The position numbers and the translations under genes were made by a program. A stretch of DNA of 64,000 nt from Atriophallophorus winterbourni. Taxonomy: Eukaryota > Platyhelminthes > Trematoda > Plagiorchiida > Microphallidae. Location: assembly GCA_013407085.1 (NCBI GenBank), contig JACCGJ010019629.1, forward strand, positions 1 through 64,000, given 5' to 3'. The notes beneath the pieces were generated by a model. It ran no database searches. It was not told where the DNA came from and was given only the letters and a program-made list of their open reading frames with translations. Numbering within the stretch: position 1 is the first letter of the stretch; each line of letters begins with the position of its first letter. Shown piece by piece: positions 50,800 through 62,744 of this stretch.

Positions 50800-53700
50800 G
50801 TCGGCTTGTTTGTATTTAGCGGCGGTTCAAAAAACATTCTCGGTAAAAAAACAAGCAAGTGTAACTAAATAATCACATATTTTCCATAAATCACTGCTCC
50901 CATGCCACTGAGCCCTGTAATAGTTGTTCGTTAGGGTATTTTCGATAGATGAAACCAGGCAATCTTGATGTTAGAGGAATGTAGTAATACTGATCCCGAT
51001 AATAGAATTCGTTTAATTAAGACAGCGAAATTGTTTTAAATTATTTTTCAACCAGCTGCTGTTAATTTTTCGGTCCTAAGCCCATATGTGACCTAACAGG
51101 TACAATGTAGAACTTGACCCAATATACCGTTTGTTTTCGAACGGGATTTAAACGTTACGCAGATAGCTGTATCGTAAATATCAATGACACTTGACGTTTT
51201 CCAATATTTGTGACAAAGTATGTACCTAAGGTACGACAATTGATCAAGCGCCCAAATTGTGTCATTAATATGCAACCACATCGTTAAATGCCATAGGAAT
51301 AGTGCCGCGTATTAAATCCGAAATTCAAGAAATACTTTGAAGTACACTATATGAAACAGCCACAAACAGCCACCATACTTATTGCACGTAAAACCAGTAG
51401 CAACCTTGTTTATGGGCAATGTGAACCGTACAATCTTTGTAACTGCTGCCTCGGCTGCTATAAATTCTCCAGTTTATTATAATCACCTCTTCGGATGAAA
51501 AAGATGTAGATGGATAAAGGAAGGACGTGTTTACAAAATTTATTTTTTAAACAACTTCAGGATGTCTGAACTGAATAAATTCAAATTCGTACAAGATATC
51601 TGGAGCAAAATCCGTTTCTCACGATAAAAAGCGGTGTTCAAATGTGACAGAATTGAAGTGATGCGTATCTATCAACCATGGAACCAGGGATAAGAGAAAA
51701 GTATTGCAAAGTATGGATGGCACTTCAAAATATGGTTTAATTTGATTGTTCGAAATACGGAAGAGAATAAAAAGGAATGGATTTAAGGCGATGAGGAAGG
51801 CATGGACAGCAGCACAGCCAGCAATCAGGGTGATGGGTTTCGGTATCCGGGTCAGCAAGCACGGCACACGCTTGCTTACTTGCCTTTCGCCACTACGTCA
51901 TTTTTGCGCACGAGCAGTTGTCCAGGGTCGCTAAGATAACACCGTCGGATGGTAAATGTTGCTTGATTTCCACATTCTCTCAGTTTCTTTAAAGAACTGT
52001 GCAGAGTGAAGAGATATAGTTTCTTTAGGAATATACACAATAATCGCCGAAATTCAAATGACCATTTTAAATTAAAAACTCATTGAAACTCGACGTTCAG
52101 TCATTTAATCAGATAGGACTTCACACATTATTTTGATTGATGCAACTAGAAATAGAATGTTTTATATTATCGCCACTATTTTATTCCTCTGTGATCTCGT
52201 TATGCTCAGAGTATCTTATACATTAAGTTCAAAAGTTCATACTGTGTGGCATTGTGGTTGACCCCTATAGTTGCACATTGATAAGCATTTAACTTTGTAC
52301 TACATTTAATTAAAAGTGTTTCTTGTCGTCATCTGTGCGACTGTTTTAAGAGATAGGTGGCCTATTTATAGCAACATGAAGTAAAGTGCGAGATTAGAAT
52401 ACGGCAGTTACCTAAACCTTAACCCTCGTCCTAAAGACAAAATAAAGAGTTTAAATTGAGCGTCATATCATGCCGATACTTCTACATCGACCTGAATGAA
52501 ATCCATTAAAAATTAGTGCAAACGCTCAATCGCCTATTTCTGTAGATTACTGTTTATCCTTTCTGTCATTCAAACAATGCCTTACGTGGAACATAATGTT
52601 AGCTTGCGTTACTAATATGGCCGTTAAAATTGGATCCACGGCAACTTGGTTTGTTGTAGAGACAACCATTTAGGATTCTGAAAATTTGTTGTTAAAAATT
52701 TATGTGTTCCCTGAAGTGAACTCGGACGCGTGTCACTATAATGGTGTCAAGTTCTGATCTAGCTGACAGAAATATATACCTCGAATAAAATACTCGTTGT
52801 GGTTGTAGCTGCCCATCTCCTCGATTGTGGTCAACGATACCATTGTTTATTAATCTTACAAATATGTTCCCATATCTTGTTTATTGATTTTCTTGCTGTG
52901 GTCGTGAAATGCAATGTCGTCAAATATTAACGAGAACGAAAATCGATCCTGATTCATTTCGGTTTTTTACTATTACTACTATTTCGAATGATTCGCTACT
53001 CATTAATAGTCACAAAACAAAAATCTTTAGATTAACTATGAAGCCTTTTAGATTGTTTGAGCTGAGGGTTACCTTGGTAGATAGAACGAAATAAGATCTG
53101 AGATCGAATGGACGGGCGATTTTAAAAGCTGCTGTATTTTTTTTCAATTTTATGAGAAATAACGCTAATATATATTTTTAATTTCTAGGGAGTTGTCCAA
53201 TCATGATTGGCGAAGCAGTGAATGATAATAATGCTTTAAGGGGTCGAACTATTACGTTCAATGTTGTATTATTTAGCTCCACCTTGTAAAAGAACTGTAT
53301 TTATGACAAAAATTTAATTAAATGCTTTGATTGTCTGCTGTCATGATGAAATTTGTAAATAGAATCTGAGACTAATTACATAAGCAAAATATTTTCTCGG
53401 GTGATATGATTTCGAGGTGTTTGGCGAAAATTTTGTTAAATATATGTATTGCACTAAAAGTTTATTATTTTACATCTTGCATCAGCCCCGAGTTGGTAGT
53501 ATTCTTTCAACATGGGTGTTTCGTGTAAACCTATTATCTATGCTTACAACTCGATGCACTTAAGTCCCAATCCCCATTTATTTTGGAGTTATTTTTCACT
53601 GTTTGTGGAGTTGAACACCAGTGTCTATTATTGATGCAATGCTATTAATACTGAGAATGATTTTGAACATGGAGTACACGTGGTTGCCCTTATGAGAGTC

Positions 53701-54850
53701 GTAAACAATTGTTCTTTAGTGATTGTTCTATTTACGCAAACACATGAATAAATTTCACCACGGAATTCTTGAATATATGTAGCGCTTATCAATTGCTGTA
53801 AATGGAGTGCATATACGTAAATAAAATGCTGAATGGCGTTTGATGGTGTAAAAAAACACTGGTGTTTTCGGTGCTCATAGATCGACGCGGCTTGATTCTC
53901 TCGTTTATATCAGTGTAAAAATCATACCACCGGCAACTCTTTAGATTCATCATACATAATTGTACACAAATTAAGCTATATATATTAAGGTTACGAAAAG
54001 GGGAATCGCTTGCAACCGTTATCCTCATTAAATCCATATTTGTATGCAGATCCATTGCACACACACAATGACAGGTTTCGTACAGGTTGTGCTCATAAGG
54101 AAGGCTATCCATATTGTTTTTTATTTTATTTTATTGTTAATAACATTCTACAACTGAGCGTGTCTAAAGCATAGATCTCGATCACCTTATTCGGTAAACG
54201 AAGCTCAAGTCGCTCATTCGGACCAGAATCGTTTTCTTAAAAACAAGACGAGAGCGAAAAGGTGCAAAGTCGAAGACATTTTGTAACAATCAAAAGCGGG
54301 TGGTTTTATTTTCCTGGTGACTAATTAGCACTCAAGCTGTCAACGCCCTTTTAGTCGTGGTACTCGCATGTCTCACCTTAACCCGCCTACGTTGAACTAG
54401 GTATGTGATGCAAATGATTATTATTTCGTAAGCAAACTTTCTCAGTATATAACGATGGATGACAGTAGGTAGTTCAGAAAATTTAAAAACGATCGTTCAT
54501 CGCCGAGGAAAATATTATTTTTAAATGATGCCTCTTGGTGCTTAAATAGTTTGCGAGCATATCTGCGAAGGTGTTTCGTTCATTCTGCGCGGAATACAGT
54601 TCCCAAGCCCCAGCGTTAAGCAAGAAATCGTATCTTCATAAAACATCATTCCAACCAAGATTTCCAAGTAAAATGAAATTTCTCTTTATTTATCATTATT
54701 ACTTCGCAGATGGCCATCTTTGATGGTCAAGTTGTTGACGTTATCGCTGATTAAGCACAATTTTTAGGTTAGTATTCAGAAATTGGTTAGGTTCTGCATT
54801 TGTCTAATGAGGGTTAGATTGAAACAGCCCCACCATTAAGCACCAAGAAA
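50800..54850. other. long non-coding stretch
   Basis: I see no transposon similarity and no certain exon. The downstream exons of the PDZ gene (rest of the PDZ domain) should lie here or beyond the left side, on the minus strand. One weak candidate frame around 51870-51960 was not convincing. Confidence 0.35.
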
Positions 54851-54855
54851 CTCAC

Positions 54856-54995
54856 TCTGCATATGTTAAACTTGAAAGGTCGTGACCATTGATTGCTAAT
54901 ATCCGGTCGCCAAACGCAATCTCCCCACTATTTTCAGCTGGGCCGTTTGGTATGACCTCTTTGACAAAAACGCCAGGTTGATCAAGTGTAGTCCG
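54856..54995 (-). CDS. PDZ-domain gene, exon 4 (PDZ core)
   Basis: A 140-bp exon bounded on the minus strand by an acceptor (TTTTATAG before 54995) and a GTGAGT donor (54855-54850). Translation: RTTLDQPGVFVKEVIPNGPAENSGEIAFGDRILAINGHDLSSLTYAE. This contains PDZ strands B-D and the signature G.I..GDRILAING. It joins in phase 0 to exon 3 (GFGLKLEDGL), giving a continuous PDZ N-terminal two thirds. The spacing GFGL...DGL.T.L..PG.FVK is closest, from memory, to the PDZ of Radil (Ras-associating and dilute-domain protein), an adhesion and Rap-pathway scaffold. The rest of the domain (helix B, last strand) was not located. Confidence 0.8.
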
Positions 54996-55204
54996 CTATA
55001 AAATGGTTCGACGTAAGATCGATCAGAACAAGTTACACAAGCTAGATTATGAACCGATGAGTAAACCATGAAATATAATAAATAGATACAAATATAGCAG
55101 ACTTATTAGGCATCTGCGAATGATCAAGCTCATTCGGTCAGGGAATTATTAAAATAAGGCACGAGCATGCAAATGTGTTTTATATTTATGGTCATAGGTT
55201 TTAA

Positions 55205-55435
55205 ACCCAGTCTACATGAGTGGGGGCTCATGTGATTGAACAGGTTGGTCGAACCAACCTTGCCCAACAGTGGCATACAAGCGCAACTTGTTTACCATTC
55301 TTCCACTGTTTCAAGCGCATGCGGATCCTGATCCTACTGTCCCTACCTGATGAGTGCAAACAGCACGAAACCGGTCGTGGGGTGTTTTGTGTGAAGCAGA
55401 TGTATGCAAATGTGTTTAATGTGCACGAGCATTTA
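55205..55435 (+). mobile_element. hammerhead-ribozyme repeat element, copy 1
   Basis: This non-coding repeat shares the block around the ribozyme and its downstream flank with 62745-62855. Upstream of the ribozyme there is a perfect hairpin GGTTGGT-CGA-ACCAACC (55243-55259) that overlaps a sequence resembling a pol III B box (GGTCGAACC). The composition recalls the pol III-transcribed SM-alpha family of schistosomes. It lies in an intron of the PDZ gene, antisense to it. Boundaries are uncertain. Confidence 0.6.
55341..55382 (+). ncRNA. type I hammerhead self-cleaving ribozyme
   Basis: All core parts are present: stem I CCCTAC (55341-55346) with GTGGGG (55377-55382); CTGATGA core (55347-55353); stem II GTGC/GCAC with loop AAACA (55354-55366); GAAA (55367-55370); a minimal stem III A-U, C-G closed by CG (55370-55375); cleavage predicted after C55376 (GTC). 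The very short stem III is typical of metazoan retroelement hammerheads, which often cleave best as dimers. Confidence 0.85.
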
Positions 55436-55723
55436 ATTTATCGATACAAAATCAGTCAGCGGGCAAGTTTATATCATGAAAATAAATTTAGCCAATACAT
55501 TGCAAACCGAGTTTATCTAACGCTTAATCAGTAGCTAAATAGAGTTCTTTTCGTTTGGAGGTGTATTCATAAGCTAGACAGATTACAGTGCTTGGAAATG
55601 AATCATGATTGGATTGGAAAATAATCAAATTGAGTTTGTCTAGAAGATTTATCTCGAAAATTAAAAAAACAATTATGTTGAAAAATGCTGGTGACCGATC
55701 AGGGAATCATATTCATGAAAATG

Positions 55724-56029
55724 AAAGTTTGTGATGAATCGGTTAGAGGAGTTGATTGGTGACGTTTCGCTTCCGACACAAAAACTTAGTCAGACAAAGG
55801 GTGAGTACGATCGTAGATCAGATTTAAATTGCATTCACCTTATGCCTGTCTATCTTTTCAAGCTTAGTGCCCATCATGGCCTGTGTAGCTCTTAGCCAGT
55901 ATAGTATTGGTTGGGTTAGTGCTATTTAAACCTGATCTCTGTTCGTACAGGCACCCTTGGTCTGACGAAGTTTCTGTCAGAAGCGAAACGTCAGAAATAA
56001 AATGCGCTAACTGATTCATTACAAACTTT
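55724..56029. mobile_element. non-coding element with roughly 70-bp terminal inverted repeats
   Basis: The left arm (55724-55800: AAAGTTTGT.ATGAATC..., GACGTTTCGCTTC, AGTCAGACAAAGGGTG) is the inverted counterpart of the right arm (55949-56029: CACCCTTGGTCTGAC, GAAGCGAAACGTC, GATTCATTACAAACTTT). It is 306 bp in total with no coding capacity. It looks MITE-like; no certain target duplication was found. Confidence 0.65.
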
Positions 56030-56950
56030 TTTTTATTCACAATATAAAGTGGAAATTAAATTATATAACCCAGATTCGGGAGTGTCACTTTCCTAATAGT
56101 CGACCACAGTTTCTATGACGCTCAAAACATTGCGGGGTTTCTAGACGCTATCTTTCACTGACAATCGGCAACCACCCACTGGAGTTAAAGTTCTGTCAAA
56201 CTGCCGTCTTATGAGGGATCGGCCGGGTAGTTCCAAATAACAACAGCAACTGTTGAACGCTGTTCGCTATGCTGCCACTCAAGCACGTAATCAGATGCGT
56301 ATGGGTGAAAATAAAAAAATATAATGTGGTCAATATTTTAGAATCAGTCAACTTGCGGGTTGTGTGAAAAGCAACAGTGCCATCGCAAGAAGTTCAGCTG
56401 ACGATGTCATCTAGCTTGATGACGAAACGTCCTACTGTTGCAATGCCAGCTCAGCGAACACACAACACAGAACACCCAATCCCTGAGCTACAAGTTTTCG
56501 CTTCAATATCAAACAGTGCCATCTTTCCGAGATAGCACTTCAAAACAAAATCGGGTGCTCAGCGAGCATCGCACGATGAAATTTTTCTCATTTTTTCTGT
56601 AAAAACTGTTGTCCTTGGAAAGAAATGAGCTGTTGCTTATATTGTGTGCATAATGCCCTCATTCTATTTGTTTTTTGAAAACAATTCATACAAAGAGAAA
56701 CATAAAAATGCTATTTCTAGCTCATTGTTTGCTATATGATGTAAACCACATGTGAAACTCCGGTGAAATATTGTGACTTAGATCATCTTTATTTTCAATG
56801 TACTGATTCTTCGCAATATTTTGCCCCTTTGAGTAAGAGTTTAAATATTCTGATCGAAAAGAAAATTGAGACCATGAAAGGTAAAATAGGCAGCCTATAT
56901 AATTAAAATTGCAATACTCCTCAAAATATAGAGACAACAATCAAATTCAT
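56030..56950. other. intron sequence of the PDZ gene, no feature recognised
   Basis: AT-rich, no open frame with family features. A TTGATGACGAAACGTC stretch near 56417-56432 resembles a broken hammerhead core but lacks stem II. Confidence 0.4.
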
Positions 56951-56958
56951 GAACTTAC

Positions 56959-57741
56959 TAGGCCATCCTCAAGTTTCAATCCGAATCCCGATGCGGGTGA
57001 ACGATTCAAAGTTACGTTGAGAATTGTATTCGCTTGCATGCTTCTAGACATTACATCCGACAAATCATCATTCCGCCTCACCAACAATGAATCTGAATCG
57101 GAGTGAGAACCGCTACTGTCATTCTCTTCGACAATGATGTTTGGTTTGTACCCTGGACGTGTGACAAGGGACAAGTTTCCTAAACTTCGCCCAACCAAAC
57201 TTAGCATAGGGTTTTTCGGTGTCATTGCTGGTGACTCAGGCACTGGGGTACGAAGTTTGTCCAAACCCTTGCTCAAAACAGACTGTTTGAATTTACCAAA
57301 ATCTCGACTGCAATTCACCACGTTTCGCGCATAATCCTGATCGCCGGTGTTTGGTTTTATCTCCCTTGCGGAGTTCAAATGTAAAAGGCTGCCGTAATCC
57401 CGTTTGTTCGTTAAGTTTTCATCAGCTTCGATTCTTTTTCCAGGAGTTAAAGCACGGAAACCACCGGCTGAATATTCACGACTGTGTCCCACGCCGGGCA
57501 ACTCAGGAAACTCATCCGTGGATTGGTAAACGGCACGTAAATTCGGTTGACTTTCATACAACGTGTTTCGAGGTCTCCCGGGCTTAGTACAAGCGGCTCT
57601 CAAAGGTGGAGTAATTGCTGGTGACGGTTGTTGTATGCTTTGTTTTAGTCTTTTCAACCCCCCGGAAGTCAATGACGTAATCAGTTCGTTCAGTTGATAA
57701 AGGACATTATCATCGTTTAACCCAGTAGTTTTCGTGGTGGC
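56959..57741 (-). CDS. PDZ-domain gene, exon 3 (disordered region and PDZ start)
   Basis: 783 bp, open throughout, acceptor TTTCCAG before 57741 and donor GTAAGT at 56958-56953. It starts ATTKTTGLNDDNVLYQLNELITSLTSGGLKRLKQS. A long Ser/Pro-rich, probably disordered stretch follows, with possible phosphorylation clusters (PAITPP, PVPESPAMTPK, SSGSHSDSDS). It ends with the PDZ opening ILNVTLNRSPASGFGLKLEDGL, whose GFGL is the carboxylate-binding loop. Phase 0 at both ends. Its base composition and freedom from stops set it apart from flanking intron sequence. Confidence 0.75.
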
Positions 57742-58309
57742 CTGGAAATCACGAGAAAGAAACTCGATTCAAGTGGATTGCCATACTAATTCACTAAAGG
57801 ATTTCTACTGAATATTTATCTGATTTTTAGTAGTAAAATGAATTTAAATAATAAACCGAACAATGAATGTTACGTAAAATTTAAATCCGTTTGATTTTAA
57901 TGTTTCAGTGAGTTAATTACCAGATTATGGGGCTTTAATTTCAAGAGTAAATTGCACCGTGATCTTGTGAATAAAGCTTTTCCTCTCTAACGACTTTGAT
58001 AATCAAATCAACGCAGTATCTAAAACGAAAATAACATAAAACTCCAGTTTTGCAGAAAGCGAGACGTGAAGTGACCATCATCAGGATAGTCAAAGTCAGA
58101 ATTATATCGAGAGACTGGAATTGGTTTAAAAATTGTGAGATATTCTGGGATTCATTGGATATATACTTTTCTTTTCATACGATGGTCCCTCTTGCTATGT
58201 CGACTCCTGTTTTCATCCATGTGTACAATATGATTAGTTCTTAGCTATATCATGCCGTTGGGCCCCATAGGGCCAGCTAAAGCTAGGATCGCTGGAGTCA
58301 AGGACTTAC

Positions 58310-58671
58310 CGCTGTGTCCGAACCAAAGTTCCGCACAGTTCTTTGCGGTAAGCAGTTTGACAGGGCCGGACGAACAAAGTCATTGAATTCTGGTTCATCC
58401 AAATTGTTCTCGAAAGCCTTCAGTAAGCCCGGAGGAGAAATCAGAGATTGACTTAGGGTGGGTTGGCTGTGTTTCGCGGCAGCAGTGAAAGCAGGTTTGG
58501 TCATGTGCCTTCGCCCAATTGAAGAACTGTTACGGCGTGCCTCGGTTATACGTTGTCTGCTCTCTGGACGATTGAGAATCAGGCCCTCCGGTTCATCAAC
58601 CAGACGACTGATGCATCGTAGTGGAGGATATTGCGAAACCAAGCCAGACCACCGGAAAATTATGGATTTTT
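58310..58671 (-). CDS. PDZ-domain gene, exon 2
   Basis: 362 bp, with a donor GTAAGT at 58309-58304 and a probable acceptor at GGAATAG before 58671. Translation EKSIIFRWSGLVSQYPPLRCISRLVDEPEGLILNRPESRQRITEARRNSSSIG..., ending RTVRNFGSDTA. Phase 2 start and phase 0 end agree with the neighbouring exons (a G from exon 1 completes the first codon). No domain recognised; the basic and Ser-rich part looks like a linker. Confidence 0.65.
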
Positions 58672-59429
58672 CTATTCCAAAACAAAATGGGTGAAATTTG
58701 AAGGGAGATTTGAGCGTAAGTTGGGAGGGAGAGTTCTGGCAAACGAAAGCAAAACGAAATTTCCTATGAAGTATATCAGCTGGTTAGCAATTGCAAACTA
58801 CCCAAGTCACGCTCGAATGAATACCTCATTCAAAAGTGTCACCTAAGTATTAATTCTATTGCTGTCACAACTGACTTTTCAATAGGTGTGTATAGTACGA
58901 AGCACAACGAGTTGATAAAGTCGACTTAATCCGTCCAGATTACATTAACCGTCTTCAGAATGAGGCAAAAAATCACCGCCCAGAAACACAATAATCTCGG
59001 AGATTAGTTGTGTTTCATTACAATCAAATATAATTATCGAAATACAAATAAATTGCGCTCAAGATGGCTCCCACAAAAAGAAATAATAAGGCATGTTACG
59101 TCTGTAAAATAATTGGGGTGAACGCCACCTCGTCTATTAAGACAGAATCATGCTTGGTGTTCACGAAACTGCGATTTTCGTTGTAGGATGGTGTAAAATA
59201 TAGTTCGAAACACTGGGCCGGTAAGTGCATTGTTTATTTCGCTGTGGTTGGAACTATAAATTCGGGCAACTTTTCTCACAATCAGAATGACCATAGATTC
59301 TCCAGAACTGCATTAAATCTCCCAATTAAGTCTATGGATGACTTGATAGTTTTTCGATTTGTTGGCGTAGGGTACGGTTTGCAACACGAAACACAAGGTA
59401 ATGAGTTGACTGCGTTTGATCCCTCCGGT

Positions 59430-61870
59430 GCACAAGAGTAACGGAACGACTGCATCATTGGCATAATATATCGCCCTCCGGCCTCGACGGATGCATAACA
59501 GCGACAGGTTATTAACGGCTCTCCACTACGCCGGAGCGATCCGAAGCTCACGATTACTAGTCATGAAGGACTTCAATCTTCCTCATCTTTATTCCAGATC
59601 AGATCATCTTCCACACACACTCGATCATAAATTCCGTGAGCTGATCGATATGCTCCCACTGCATAACCATCCATCCGACTTTACTCACAGAAGAGCATCA
59701 GAGTTGCCGTTCGTTTTGGAATTAATCCTTACTTCCGAGACTACGACAGTTGTGGGTGTCGACTACATTGCTCCTCTCGGTCGGATTGAACATCCTATTT
59801 TAGGCTTCGAATTTGTATGCAGACGAGTATGTGTGTCCGCAAAACTATTCAGAAGGATCGACATCGCGAGTCTACGGAAAGCGCTTGGGTTAGTAAATTG
59901 GTGAGTTCTTCATTATCACAACACCGAAACACATTGCACCACACTCACAGAACGCCTTCAGTCAAATATCAATTGATTTGTTGATGAACGACGGGCAAGC
60001 GACTTTAGCCTTAAGCTTCGTAGCCGCACGAAATAATGGATCGAGTAAAAAAAATCTGCTTGGGTTCAACACAGAAATACCATGACTGATGCCTCCTGGC
60101 AACAATTTTACAGAATTCGAAACAAAATGAACGCTCTCATCAAGGAAGACAAGCAAAATTACCATCGCTGTCTATCTTTGAAAATGGAAAGAAGTCAATG
60201 CTCGATCGAGCGTGAAACCAGGGGTGTTTCCTGTTCTTACTGACGATGGATTAACAGTCTCAATTTTATGCTAAAGTATTTAGTCCGTTAACGATTAGAT
60301 TGATTGAAGAATTACCGCCATCAACTGTGACGCAACAGCTGACTGAGATCGAGATCAATTCAGGATTATACAACGACATTTGTGTCGAATGAACCCTAGG
60401 AAATCCCTTGGACCGGACTGAATCACACCAACTGTACTGAAATCCTGCGACCAGCAGCTGTGTAAAGCATTAAGTGAATTGTTTAAACATTTTCTAACAA
60501 AAAGAGTGGTGCGAACAGAGTGGAATACAGGAGTAATCTCATATATCTACTAGGTTGGTAGACATTCAGATCCTGCAAACTAAAAGTTCTAAAACGTATC
60601 GTGACAGAAAAAGTAGTTCGTCAATTGAAATCACAAAATATACTATCTGTAGCGCAGTATCGTTTTCGCATAATCCCTCTAAATCTTGAGAAACTTGATA
60701 ACAGTGTTAAATGACTGGGCTCAAGCGGTTGACGAAGGAGTCAGCATCCACGCCTCCTATCTGGTGATGTAGAAAACTTCTGAAAGAGTTGGTCACTCTC
60801 GACTACTACAAAAGATGAAGCAGATGGATATCAGTAGACAGCTACTTGTATGGCTTGAAATTTATTTCAGTGGGCGCAAGGCTGTCGTTCGAATCAATAA
60901 GGTACAATCACGGGTTATTGATGCCTCTCGTGACGTACCGCAAGGTTCCGTCCTCGGGCCAGTAATTTGCTTGGTTTACATCAACGACCTACCAGAGACG
61001 GTCTCACGCAATGTGGTTCTCTTTGCTGATGATATTAAACTTTGGACACAGAAAAAATCAAATGCTAACTATGTTCAGCTGCAAAGTGATTTAGGGGCTC
61101 TCTGTGAATGGTCGGTACGGAATAGACTGCCATTCAATTTCTAAAAATGCAAGGCTTTTCAAATTGGTGAGCCATTCCATTACCAATATCACTTTGGGCA
61201 AACGATTTTGAGCTGGGCAGAGTCGGAAAGGGGTCTTTGTGTCTGGGTATGCGTCAGCCTGAAGAACAGCCTACAATGTAAGGTCAGCTACACGCGTGCT
61301 TCCAAGCTTCTAGGTATGCTGCGGTGGATTTTTAGAACCTTCTGGCGTTGAACGTTGCCCTCTATCGTGAAAGCCTAATTAATTCCAACCTCGGAGCATG
61401 CATCACAAGCTTCTCTCCGTGGTTAAGAAAGGATAAACTATTGCTTGATAAAATATACCTTCGTGCAATCAAAGTCGTAAGTAGTTTCCGGAAACCAACG
61501 TACGAGGAACGAATGCAAAACCAGAGACTGCTTACTCCCATTCAAAAAAGCTTTCGGAATGGTGTGATACTAGCATAAAAATATCAAATAACCCGCATCA
61601 TCCTTTGAAACATTCATTCGAATACCGTGAGTCACAACGTGCACGCAGACACTCAGCGACACCACAAATTCCTCACTCCCGTATCGGCTGTCGCCGATAT
61701 TTTTATTCTGTACCGGTCTGTTTCCTCTGAAATGCCCTCCCCGAAACTATTGTAATCGCTCCCAGCGTCGAACATTTTTTTCGAAATTTGGACACTTATT
61801 TGTTGCATAACGAATTAATGACACCTGCCTATTGTCTCATGGTAAGTATTCAACTGGACTATACTTGATG
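59430..61870 (+). mobile_element. CR1-10: decayed CR1-like element in a PDZ-gene intron
   Basis: Endonuclease, RT and C-terminal blocks occur in order on the plus strand, in at least six frames. Its sequence is closest to CR1-4 (NRLPFNF and NLDTYLLHN versus NELPFNF and NLDKYLREN). The 3' UTR piece at 61830-61865 recurs inverted at 2082-2117. Confidence 0.75.
59460..61820 (+). pseudogene. CR1-10 endonuclease-RT remnant
   Basis: Endonuclease: IIGIIYRPPAS near 59458, then MKDFNLPHLYS at 59563 (normally GDFNLP) and VVGVDYIAPLGRIEHPILGF. The RT fingers are badly degraded (60300-60700). 60815-61144 is open with VWLEIYFSGRKAVVRI, VPQGSVLGPVICLVYINDL and FADDIKLWTQ (catalytic box). 61348-61578 has SFSPWLRKDKLLLDKIYLRAIKVV. 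It ends near FRNLDTYLLHNELMTPAYC at about 61780-61840. Many stops. Confidence 0.75.
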
Positions 61871-61879
61871 GAAATTAAA

Positions 61880-62075
61880 AGTAGCGCACATTCAGATACT
61901 CGTGTGGAGGAAGATACTGTCAGATTGCCCAGGCCTAGACAGATATTAAAAGTGAAATGGCACTGAGACTCCAGCGTGTTTCAGCACGAATTTCACTACC
62001 GGTGGCCGATCAATTTAGCACAGCGTTAGTCGTACAGCAAATAAGTACTGCACGATTGCACTCCGTGTATTTGAC
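61880..62075 (-). repeat. repeat B copy, minus strand
   Basis: The reverse complement contains GTGCAATCGTGCAGTACTT, GCTAAATTGATCGGCCACC, GCTGAAACACGCTGGAGTCTC, TGTCTAGGCCTGGGCAATC and TGACAGTATCTTCC, matching the units at 38510-39000. Confidence 0.75.
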
Positions 62076-62439
62076 ATTACATAATTATTTTTATTCGTTT
62101 TTCATGAACGAATATTTGCTATGACATGGTAATTCTGAAGTTATGTGCTTTTTGAGGCCATAAATTCTAGAAGCTTGAATCTTCAGTCATCTTGTGTTCG
62201 AGGAATACATATCTACAACAAAGTAGCAGCTCTTACTATAAGATCGGGAGGCAGACGTTGCTATTTGGATAACACATATTGTGCTACTGATATGAATAAA
62301 GTATAATATGAGGTTTTCGCGCACATTACCAGAGCAAAAACTACCTGATGGAAAGTTTTGGCGCAGCCAATCCTTTATCCCTCGATGCACCATAAAAATC
62401 GTTTACCGAACGAGCAACTAATATTTGTCCTGCCATGTG

Positions 62440-62744
62440 CAATAGGTAAGGTGATGTTATTTATCACATGAGATGGGCAATGCATTATGGAGTTGGGTTT
62501 TCATGATACTCATGGTAGTATGCGGACTTGAACTTGTTCATGCCTATACAAGAAAACAATTGATCGGATCATCGATTGAGAAGCCTTGCCAATAAGGTGG
62601 TGGGATGAGACCCAGGTTGCATAACTTCTGATGATTGATTTTCCCGGTACACGTGGCTCTCACAACTGCCCATTGAACGCCATCTATCATGGCTCAATAG
62701 CGTAAACACACAACGTTGAGGTATTCTCACTGCGATTGAATAAT
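62440..62744 (-). repeat. RTE-2-type 5' UTR fragment with repeat C part
   Basis: Matches 38130-38480 in the same orientation (GGTAAGGTGATG, GCAATGCATTATGGAGTTGGG, ATGCCTATACAAGA, AATTGATCGGATCATCGATTGAGAAGCCTTGCC), with considerable divergence. No coding part. Confidence 0.6.

Noticed and set aside
51870..51965. Final exon of the PDZ gene (RKNDVVAK-like ending)
   Set aside because: The only phase-compatible acceptor is weak and the sequence does not show the expected helix B of a PDZ domain.
53789..54112. 107-codon minus-strand frame
   Set aside because: No domain, no splice context and no conservation evidence; AT-rich composition typical of chance frames here.
55243..55262. tRNA gene suggested by GGTCGAACC
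   Set aside because: No cloverleaf, anticodon arm or acceptor stem around it; better explained as a hairpin or B box in the hammerhead element.
55961..55992. Second type of hammerhead in the right arm of the inverted-repeat element (CTGACGA ... GAAACGTC)
   Set aside because: Stem II can pair, but the bases on either side do not form stem I and stem III has no loop; the left arm copy lacks the CTGANGA core.
56413..56432. Hammerhead-like word TTGATGACGAAACGTC
   Set aside because: No stem II between the two core boxes and a changed first core base.
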